Program-made: the position numbers and the translations under genes
From: Alligator mississippiensis
Taxonomy: Eukaryota; Chordata; Crocodylia; Alligatoridae
Assembly (NCBI RefSeq): GCF_030867095.1
Contig: NC_081827.1
Location: forward strand, 49,888,501 to 49,952,500
Direction of reading: 5' to 3'
Length of the DNA: 64,000 nt
The notes under the pieces: generated by a model
Databases searched by the model: none
Told to the model about the DNA's origin: nothing
Seen by the model: only the letters and a program-made list of their open reading frames with translations
Shown: one piece after another, positions 55,711 to 64,000 of the stretch
Position numbering within the stretch: position 1 is the first letter of the stretch
Layout of the letters: each line of letters begins with the position of its first letter

Positions 55711-56508
55711 CATTAATTAAATATTACTATTAACATGAGCAGTAGTAAAATAGCTAATGATGGTCCAATTTAAATTGCGCACTTTAGGCTTCTGCACCAT
55801 GAGGTGAATGGGATAGATTTTGTCAGTTGGATATTGTTGGATCAGTTTGCTTTTGCTTTTATCTTGGCGCTCATAATGTATAGAAACATTCAAAAAGCAC
55901 ATAATTAAACGTTTGCACCTCAAAACACAGCTCTCTAGAAAGAGTTTGAGCCTACAGTAAATTTCCATTGCTTTTCTACTTCCTACCCTGCACTTGGCTA
56001 AATTCCCCCTCCCCCCCCACACACTTTTCCAGGAATATGCTGTGTGTGTGTGTGTAAGTGTGAATCTGGACCCAGTTCATTTTTCAGTTGTGAATAATGA
56101 ACCAGCTTGAAGATCATTATTCAAAGATAAAAAATGAGCCAGTTTTCATACATTATATATAATATATTATAATATATCTGAACATTAGGTACTTTGTTGA
56201 GCATCATATGATTATGAATCAGGTTAAAGATAAATATAGAAGGTGCTGCAATTTGTCCTGGGTACAAGATTAGAGACCTGAAACTTGGTATATTTGCTAG
56301 TTTTCTTTATTCCAAGAAAAATAGCAAAGGGAACTGCTATAATTTGTTGTTTGTTACATGTATTTATTTCTGATTTATTTCCTAATATAAGCAAGTGTTT
56401 CATAGGCCAATTACATCAGCATCTACAATCTTCAGCTGTATTCTAATGTGCTAGGCATTATAACAACATATAGTAAGATACAGCTCTTGCCCCAGACAGT
56501 CTCTAAAT
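55711..56508. other. No gene seen; short TG and AT repeats
   Basis: (TG)8 near 56040-56056 and an AT-rich patch near 56150-56180. Otherwise unassigned intron sequence. Confidence 0.5.
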
Positions 56509-57430
56509 TAGGGGTTAGCAAAATGCAGCCCACAGGCTGGATTCAGCCTGCCAGTTGATTGTATCTGGCTGCAGCTACTCCTGTGGTGCTCCACACGTGG
56601 CTGAGCCTAGCCTGGGGCAGCCCGCACGCACTGACCTGGCTCTGGCCAGCATGCATAGCTTCTAGTGGGGGAGCTGCTCCTGGTGCAGCTGCAAAATCCT
56701 GGGTGCTGCTTTGCTCCCCTCACCTCCTGCAACAGCTCCTTCTGCTTTTGCTGTGCCACTCTTGGCTTGGAGGAAGCTTCAGCCAAGTGGCTCCTGCCCA
56801 GCATGCAGGGTTCTGGCCCCAAATCTTGGCTGCCTTCCACCGATCCTGCCTGCCTGGCACAGGCAGCCAGAGTAGATGGAAGGCAGCCAGGAGCTTCAGC
56901 TGGACAGCTCCTGCCCCAGCATGTGAGACTCTGGCTCCGGCTCCAGCTCTCTGCTGCCTTCCACCCATTCTGCCTGCTGAAAAATGTGTGCGCTGGCTGG
57001 GCCAGCAGGTGAGGGCTGGTGTACAGTATGATCTGCCTCGGGTGGAAGCAGTCAGGGCTTGGCCTCATGCAGAGTGCATGGGGTTAGCTGTAGACTGCAA
57101 CACCTGGGTGAGTGATGAACATGCCCCCTGCCCCCTCCTCTCACCCTGAGCTGGCTCCTGGGACCCTAGTACCTAGGCAGCCACCCCCACACATGAACAC
57201 ATGCCCTACTTGACCCTTCCCCACACCCCTCCCAACAGGGCAGGGGGCTGCCTCGCAACCCTGCCCCATGATCCTGGCCTTGCCAGCCTGTTTCACTTCT
57301 GAACACTGTTCTCTACCTGCCCACAGACCCATAGGGTGTTTTGGTGAGTTGTTGTGGTGGGGAGGGTGCTGACTTGGCCTGCAACAACTCATCAAAACTC
57401 CCTCTGTGGTCCCAGTTCTTCCCACCCGTC
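56509..57430 (-). mobile_element. Probable hAT element of the CAGGGGTGGGCAA family, decayed ends
   Basis: 'taggggttagcaaaatgcagcccacaggctggattcagcctgcc' is the inverted complement of the right end of the element at 6333-6519. The other end 'cttcccacccgtc' is a poor match to TTGCCCACCCCTG. Flanks CTCTAAAT and ATCTATAT match at 6 of 8. GC-rich core; open frames are not protein-like. Confidence 0.55.
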
Positions 57431-57463
57431 ATCTATATAGACCTTGCAGAAAAATTATCACTC

Positions 57464-57715
57464 AGTGGGTGCACACTACATGTTCATTAATGTGCCTTAG
57501 ATACCGCTCATTTAGTTTAGTACTTGCTTAATAAAGTACAAACTAACTAGAGTTACTGCACAGTAGTGCCGGCACACAGATATTTTGTGATGCTTAATGT
57601 TTATTAGCCTAGTAAACTGTGCTAATAGCCTACTGCACAGTGTTTTAACCGTCTCGCTCCTGTGCAGTGTTATTAGGCTAATGCACAGTAAGCGTCTCAT
57701 GTAGAAGCATCCACT
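57464..57715. mobile_element. Short TIR element, GTCTACA-like family
   Basis: AGTGGGTGCACACTACATG and CATGTAGAAGCATCCACT are imperfect inverted ends. Inside are several 'tgcacagt' and 'ttattaggcta' repeats in both orientations, like 33187-33399. Confidence 0.7.
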
Positions 57716-57960
57716 GTCATTTTCATGGAGAGAGGTTAACAACTTTCCCTCATGACACAGCAAATCTCTGACTAAACCAAGAGCTGAACATATCTCCCAA
57801 GCTCTGCTCCAGTGCTGAATCACAAACCTATCCTTCCCATCTACTGTTTCTTTCAGTTTTCTAAGCAGCTACCACAAAAAGAAAGACTGAGAAGTATTTG
57901 AACTGATCCTATTTTCCCCTCAATAAAAAAAAGGTAGTCTGTAGTATCTTAGGTATTATT

Positions 57961-58151
57961 GGAGGCATCTACACATGCATTTTACTATGTAGTTGGCTAA
58001 TTAGCACTGCAGTAAAGTGTCACCGTCTATACACATGGCGCGACTAGGCCTCAGTAAACTAATTAACTCTGGGGTAGGATAGTACTGCCCAACACAAATA
58101 TTATCCTACAGTGGAGTTTAGTGGGCTGCAACCCATGTGTAGATGGGAGCC
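57961..58151. mobile_element. Short TIR element, ATCTACACATG family
   Basis: GCATCTACACATGC and CCATGTGTAGATGGGAGCC are inverted ends. Inside is 'attagcactgcagtaaagtg', as in the neighbouring copies. Confidence 0.7.
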
Positions 58152-58411
58152 AGGGCTGGCTGGGGCATGAGAGTGCTACAGTGTAGGGCTGCCTGCCATT
58201 TAGCCCAACTGTAGCATACTTGTACCCCAGCCAGACCCTCCTCAGCAACCTGAGCCACAGCAGAGCAGGTCTAGGCTGGCAGGCTAAGCCTCCAGGTCCC
58301 CTGACAGCCAGGGCTTCACCACTCTAGCTCAACTTGGTTCCAATATTAGACGCCTTTTTCAGAGGTGTAGCTGATGCTATCATAAGCCTTACAAAGCCTG
58401 GCCAAGATTTT

Positions 58412-60204
58412 CTTAGATTCATAGATATTAGGGTCTAAAGGGACCTCAGTAGGTCATTGAGTCTGACCCCCTGCCCTGGGCAGGAAAGAGTGCTGGGGTC
58501 AGATGACCCCACCTAGGTGCTTGTCCAGTCTCCTCTTGAAGACCCCCAGGGTAGGGGAGAGCACCACCTCCCTTGGAAGCCCATTCAAGATTCTGGCAAC
58601 CCTTACTGTGAAGAAGTTCTTTTTAATGTCTAACCTAAATCTGCTCTCTGTCAATTTGTGGCCATTGTTCCCAGTTACTTCAGGGGGTGTCCTAGTAAAT
58701 AGAGCATCTCCTATTCCCTGTTGCCTTCCCCTGATTAATTTGTAGGCAGCCACAAGATCACCTCTCAGCCTTCTTTTGCGAAGGCTGAAGAGTTCTAGGT
58801 CCCTCAGTCTCTCCTCATAGGGAGGCCTGCAGGCCTCTGACCATATGAGCGCATCCCTCTTGAAGTGCAGTGCCCAAAACTGGAAGCAGTACTCCAACTG
58901 CAGCCTGACCAGTGCCTCATAGAGGGGAATCATCATCTCCCTGGACCTGCTTGTCATGCATCTGCTAATGCATGATAAAGTGAAGTTAGCTTTGTTGATC
59001 ACTTCGTCACATTGACAACTCATGGTCATCTTGGTGTCAACTATGACTCGGAGATCCCTTTCTACTGCTGTGCTGCTGAGAAGGTCACCCCCAGCCTGTA
59101 CGTGTGTTAGTGGTTCTTTTTGCCAGGTGTAGCACTTTGTACTTGTCTTTGTTGAACTGTATCCTATTTTATTCTGCCCATTTTTGCAACCTGTTCAGAT
59201 CCACCTGGATCCGCTTCCTACTCTCTGGTGTGTTAGCTTTGCCCCATAATTTGATATCATCTGCAAACTTGGACAGGGTGCTCTCCATGCCCTCGTCCAA
59301 GCCACTGATGAAGACATTGAATAGCACCGGTCCCAGGACCGAACTTTGTGGGACTCCACTTCCCACATCTTTCCAGGTCAATATCGACCTGTCCACCACC
59401 ACTCTCTGGGTGTGACCCCTAAGCCAATTTGCCACCCACCTGACTCTGTAATCATCTACATCACAGCCTGTCAGTTTATTTATGAGAACAGAATGAGATA
59501 CCATATCGAATGCCTTCTTAAAGTCTAGGTAGATGACATCTACCTCGATTCCTGAGTCTAAGCATTTTGTAACTCAGTGATAAAAAGAAACAAGGTTAGT
59601 CAGGCAGGATCTACCTGCAATGAATCCGTGCTGATTTCCTTTCAGCATTATTTCCCCTGCTGGGCTCCCATAAATGTGATCCTTAATGATTATTTCCAAA
59701 GTTTTCCCAAGGATAGAGGTGAGACTAATTGGCCTATAGTTTCCCAGTTCTTCCCTCTTTCCCTTCTTGAAAATAGGGACCACATTGGTCCTTTTCCAGT
59801 CCTCTAGGACCTGACCGGAGCACCATGAGTGCTCAAACCGCTGTGCCAGCGGCTCTGCTGTGACACTGGCTAATTCCTTCAGCACCCTTGGATGAAGTTC
59901 ATTTGGTCCCGCTGATTTGAACACATCCAGCCCCTTCAAGTGCTCCTTCACCAAGTCTGTGCTAACAGTTGGTGGGCTGGTGTCCCTCCTGTGTCTGTCT
60001 ATGATCCAATTAGGGGATTTGTCTTGGTCTGTGTCTAGGAATACAGATGCAGAGAACTCATTGAAGAGCTCAGCTTTGTCTCTCTCCCACCCCCCAGTCA
60101 CTAATAGCCTTAGTTTGTCCTGTAGGGGTCCTATGCTACCCTGTGCCTTCCTTTTGCTCCCTATATACCTGAAGAAGGACTTTTTGTTGTCCTTAAGTTT
60201 TGTA
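58412..60204 (-). mobile_element. CR1 LINE, ORF2 reverse transcriptase to 3' end
   Basis: On the minus strand, from 60204 downward: KKSFFRYIGS-like start, SAGPNELHPRVLKELAS, NYRPISLTSILGKTLE, HGFIAGRSCLTNLVSFYH, a stop near 59577, then SGVPQSSVLGPVLFNVFISG, FADDIKLWGKANTPESR. A frameshift follows between 59169 and 59029, then LQLEYCFQFWALHFKRDA, RFRLDIKKNFFTVRVARILN and LDKHLGGVI. The 3' UTR and an ATTCATAGATATT tail end near 58412. It lacks ORF1 and the endonuclease. Confidence 0.93.
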
Positions 60205-60789
60205 ATTTATAATTACATTTCATACGTTTAGTATGTAAATATAATGGTGGTAACATGTTTTTCTCAGCTAGTATAGAAAGGCTAGTCTCACTTTACAAAC
60301 TATTTTGCAAAATTAAACTATAGATTAGAGTCTGATATTAATATGTGGGTTTTACATAGGCAGTAAATGTAAATGAAAGATTGGACAACTTACTCATATA
60401 TGAATGAATTAATCTGAATGTAATTGCAACAAGTACTAATTTTTATCAAGTACAAATGAAATTTCTTATTGCATCTATTTAGTAGCACTGTGCACTCATA
60501 TTAGTAGGTCAGCTCAGTGTAGCTGTTACTAGTAGGTGCATATGCACAATGGCTTCTGCTCTTAAGATATGTATATATTTTCCAATGATCTTAATGCATG
60601 ACAACATACTTTTTGGAGATCTAGCAAAACAGCGATGGCTGTTCACTATTTTAGTGCCTCTCCCCAACTAATCCTAAAATTATTCTGAACTGACTGATTT
60701 TAACTTAATTACAGAGATAAATAGTTTAACATTGATAAAAAAAGAGGAATACAGATTATGAAAGGGTAAAATAATTCATCCAGAACTCT
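60205..60789. other. No gene seen; unassigned DNA
   Basis: AT-rich sequence between two CR1 copies. No exon or repeat boundary is recognised. Confidence 0.5.
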
Positions 60790-61812
60790 GTGGGTAAGGA
60801 TTTAGCTAAGGGGTAGATGTCAATGGGCTATTTGGCTTGAGGAGGTTATAAAGAGAGTTCCTCAAGGACTGGTCCTGAGTTCAGTATTCTTCTATATTTT
60901 CATTACTGACCATGGCACAACAAGTAGAAATTTGCTGATGACATTTAGTGATGACATGAAATTGGGAGGCATTGTCAGTATAGAGGAGGAGCAAAATATT
61001 ATCTCAAAACTATTCAGTGACTTTGAGAACAGATAGAATGAAAATGGAATGAAATTTAATATTGTAAAGTGCAAGAACCTCCATTCAGGAACTGCAGGCT
61101 GGTAGTTCTTCTAGCATTAAGAGGGGGACTTATTGTCTAGAAATGACAAAGGAGGAGAAAGGCCTGGATGTATTAGTGATCACAGGATGACAATGTGGCA
61201 CCAATGTGATAAGACTCTGAAAAAAGGCAATTGAGGTCTTCGGATGTATCAGGCAAAGTATTTCTGTTTGAGATAGTGAAGTATTATTCCAGTATACAAT
61301 ACCCTGGTGAGACCTATTCTAAAACAGAATGTACAATTATGGTTGTCCATTTTTAGAAAGATTAATACAAGCTAGAACAGGAGCAGACTGAATGATATGA
61401 TAATTAGGGGCGTGGAAAGCTTAAATAGGAAACATGATTTACAAGAGAAGGTTGGAGTAACTGAGATTATTTAGTCCGGAGGAGAGAAGAATACATGAAG
61501 GGTGGTTATGAAGAAAATGATGACAGACTGTTCTCTGTGGCTGCAGGGAACAGGACAAGGAGTAATGGTTTTAAATTACAAAAAGGGAAATTTATATTAG
61601 ATATTAGGAAAAACTTTCTAATTTTGAGGGTGGTTAAATATTGGAAAATACCTAAAGAAGTTGTGGAATCTCTATCTTTGGAAGTTTTTAAGAGCAAGTT
61701 AGACAAACCCTTACCTGGAATGGTTGAGACAGGAATGACCTTGCCTTGAGTAGGGGTTGGACTAGATAACTTCCTGAGGTCACTTAGCACTATTTTTCAT
61801 GGTTCTTTGATT
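60790..61812 (+). mobile_element. Old CR1 LINE, ORF2 C-terminus and 3' end
   Basis: Much more diverged than the other copies. 'agttcctcaaggactggtcctgagttcagtattcttctatattttc' corresponds to the VPQG-VL...LFN-F region. 'tttgctgatgacattt' is a weak match to the FADD site. 61495-61749 encodes NGFKLQKGKFILDIRKNFL, then LEVFKSKLDKPLPGM. The 3' UTR ends 'ttggactagataacttcctgaggtc' and a short tail. Confidence 0.85.
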
Positions 61813-62635
61813 TGTCATAACATGTTAGTATTTTCCATAGAAAAGAAGCTATTTGGTGTGATCACTGCTGACAACTATCAGCTGTAGTAGCAACCCTGAT
61901 CATGTCTATAGCCATACCTTTCGAATTTAATCAAGTATCGCAAACTTCCGCATGTGGGGGGAAAAGAATAGGAGAAATTCAGGGAATGCTATATGCTATG
62001 GATTCTATCTTGCAAGGCAATGCAGAACTCAAGCCAGAGGCTTGCTCAGTTATTTGAATTTAAATATGGGTTGAGCAGTTTTGGAGAGCTGAACCCCTTG
62101 CAGGATTGAAGCCTGTGTACAAATGACTACTGATGAGATGAGATGTAAAACCAACGCTCTTATACAGTCATTAAAGATCCCATGACACTTTTTATAAAAG
62201 CAAGACTGTTAACCCCAGTGTCCTTGCCAAATGCTAACTTGGTTAATTACATTCTTTTTTTCTTTAATTCTTCTTGCACTTTTAATTATAGTATTATTCA
62301 ATTCCAGTACCACACTGTCACTGGCTGTGCCTTAACTATTTGCTAAGGAAAGAGCTATTTTTTCTTTAGGGCTGGCTACATTTCAGAAGTGGATAGATTT
62401 CATTATAGATGTGTTTTTATATAGGAGAGTGTATTTGCTATGTACAAAGTACTTAGGCATTCATAAATATTTACTTGTCTGTCTATGCACCTAAACTGAG
62501 GTTAAGTATTTATATTTTTGGAGAGTATTATACAGTCTATCAGGTTTAGTGGTGCTACATTAAAGTAAATAACGGAAAGCATGTAAGTGTTAGAATTTGC
62601 TGTTAGGTTATTTGGTTATTTGTTTTTGTTTGTTT
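61813..62635. other. No gene seen; unassigned DNA
   Basis: AT-rich intron sequence. Nothing is recognised. Confidence 0.5.
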
Positions 62636-62643
62636 GTCTAAAG

Positions 62644-63182
62644 CAGGTATGTCAAACATGGCCTGATGGATGGATCTGGCCCATGAAGCTGTATGATCCA
62701 ACCCATGGGTCTTGGACTGACTCCACATACCTCATGTGGTATGTGGAGCTGGTCTTGTCTGTGGGCTGGACCTGGTGTTATGAGCATGTAACCAGCATGG
62801 AGCACATGCTGCATGCAGCACTCCTGCCAGACTGGCTCTGCGTGTTGACTCTGGGGCCAGTCTGGATCGGGTTCTGTTGGAGCCACTGAACATGACTGGT
62901 CCACTGGGCTGCTGCATGCAGTGCGTGTCCTGTGCCAGATCCTTGTGCTACATGCAACACCCACAGTGCTGGGTCTGGCCCTCATTCTGCCTGGAGTATA
63001 AGCTTTGGAGTGGGGCTGACACATACTGCCTGCAGTGCAGGGGTTGACACGAGGATGGTGCTGCTGTTGGCATCCCACTGGACTGGCCCTGTATGCTGGC
63101 TGTGCCATGGCCCAATTCAACCCACACACCAGCCCAGAAACCCTCATACAACTCCCAGAACTACATGAGTGTAACATCCCTG
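62644..63182 (+). mobile_element. hAT element with perfect 8-bp duplication GTCTAAAG
   Basis: Ends CAGGTATGTCAAAC and GAGTGTAACATCCCTG are imperfect inverted repeats. GTCTAAAG is identical on both sides (62636-62643, 63183-63190). 539 bases, GC-rich, with open frames in all directions but no transposase residues. Confidence 0.9.
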
Positions 63183-63379
63183 GTCTAAAGCAACTTCAAA
63201 TACTGAGAGAACTTTAACAATTAACCTAAATTTCTAAAGAAGTTTAAAATCATAGCTCATAATTTCTGGAGAAGGAAGGTAGAACCACTCTGGAAGATCA
63301 CCTAGATTTTAGAAGAAGAAGGGATAGGACCTTTGACTTCCAGACTTCCTTTCCTAGCTTTCTCACTAGCAGTGTAATA

Positions 63380-63536
63380 ATAATTTGTATTTACATAGCA
63401 CTTTACAGGCATGTATTTCATTTGATTTTTTTCAACAATAAATAAATATATTTATCCTAGTTTTACAAGAGGAGAAACTGACACTCAAAGAGGTTAAATA
63501 ACTTACCCACAGTCACAGTAGAAATCAGATCTCTAA
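63380..63536 (+). repeat. L2/MIR-type ancient repeat
   Basis: 'tttgtatttacatagcactttacagg', then 'ttatcctagttttacaagaggagaaactgacactcaaagaggttaaataacttacccacagtcac' follows the well-known L2/MIR 3' consensus order (tttacagatgaggaaactgaggc...gacttgcccaaggtcac). Confidence 0.75.
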
Positions 63537-64000
63537 GGGCCTTGTTACATGGTAATTTTGGGCAGCTCCTGGGACTCTAAATACTTGGATTGTCCAAACA
63601 TTAACACCTGAAATTAGTTTTAAGCACTCATTAGCTGGCTCAAAGTTATGACACTCCAAGGCAGGATTATCTCTGATCTGTGTTACCCAGCTCATTTTAC
63701 ACTAAGGTGTGGCCACTGTAAGCTACATGTTAGTAATGTAAAATACCTCACCTGCCCTTTGTCCGCCACTAGACCAGATTGGGACTACTGCCTCCTTTCC
63801 CCTTCCTGCCCCCACTTACTAGTGGCTGCCCGCATTGTCTGTCCCAGAGGACCAGGCAGGTAAGGGTTAACCTGTCTTCCTGGCTGCCACTAGAGCTGTG
63901 CGAAACTTCAGGTGCTGGTTCGATCCAGAGGAGATTTGGCCTGACTTTGGCAGCTGAAACTCTAAATTTGAATTGAATCAGGAAACTAATAAAAAGGTCT
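63537..64000. mobile_element. Fold-back TIR element (GGGCCTTGTTACA), copy 2, partial
   Basis: Starts GGGCCTTGTTACATGG right after the L2/MIR piece. 63600-63710 is the inverted complement of 37870-38010 ('ttaacacctgaaattagttttaagcactcattagc' against 'gggtgctaataaactagttttaggtgttaa'). It is interrupted near 63893 by another element and cut by the window end. Confidence 0.75.
63893..64000 (+). mobile_element. Left end of a GGCTGTGCGAA TIR element, partial
   Basis: 'agagctgtgcgaaacttc' followed by 'ggttcgatcc...aatttgaattgaatcagg' matches the left-end layout of the element at 22601-23874. It enters the fold-back element exactly after the 'ctgctgccac' phrase that continues uninterrupted in copy 1 near 37635. 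Confidence 0.65.

Noticed and set aside
56559..57149. 196-codon + frame with many Leu/Ala/Cys
   Set aside because: Lies inside a probable hAT core and shows no homology or conserved motif.
1..64000. CRISPR arrays, bacterial operons, tRNA or rRNA genes
   Set aside because: None seen. tRNA-like phrases at 2636 and 48490 lack a full cloverleaf and belong to repeats.

Overview
The window looks like intronic DNA from a non-avian sauropsid. A crocodilian is my best guess and a turtle the main alternative. This rests on the many CR1 LINE copies with (ATTCTATG)-type 3' ends, the many short terminal-inverted-repeat (TIR) elements, hAT-like elements with 8-bp target duplications, and the sequence of the only host gene seen. 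It is not bacterial or viral: there are no operons, and almost every long open frame belongs to a transposable element.

Host gene. Two spliced exons on the + strand, 28547-28807 and 30619-30714, encode part of a MiT/TFE bHLH-zipper transcription factor, and TFEC fits best. Both exons are in phase 0 and separated by a 1.8-kb intron. The first starts with the VQTHLEN block that I know from exon 2 of MITF. I found no further TFEC exon on either side, so the rest of the window reads as introns, with more than 33 kb of intron after the second exon.

Mobile DNA, left to right. 1-330: old hAT-like copy. 2871-4404: TIR element with a GC-rich, internally tandem core. 5790-6885: an ancient L2/MIR-type copy split by two TIR elements, one of which carries a hAT element. 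19435-19685: second copy of a palindromic TIR family. 20279-22235: CR1 fragments. 22601-23874: TIR element with a GC-rich core. 24332-24631: hAT-like copy. 26.1-27.2 kb: CR1 3' ends and a long hairpin. 31367-32738: hAT-type element with a perfect 8-bp duplication. 33835-37243: long CR1 with an ORF1 esterase domain and ORF2. 37425-38060: fold-back element. 38223-46051: a TIR element interrupted by a complete LTR retrotransposon at 39129-45887. 46.3-47 kb and 58.4-60.2 kb: CR1 copies on the minus strand. About 50-51 kb: a different LINE on the minus strand. 54-58 kb and 62.6-63.2 kb: hAT-type elements. 63.5-64 kb: a fold-back element entered by another TIR element.

The most notable object is the LTR retrotransposon. 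It has 1.28-kb LTRs, a 5-bp GAGCC duplication and a primer-binding site matching tRNA-Gly. Its domain order is Gag (SCAN-like) - zinc knuckle - protease - integrase - reverse transcriptase - RNase H. Integrase ahead of reverse transcriptase is the hallmark of Gmr1-like Ty3/gypsy elements, the group whose capsid is thought to have given vertebrates the SCAN domain. Only a few point lesions interrupt it. All boundaries, family calls and identity estimates come from reading by eye; no alignment or database search was run.
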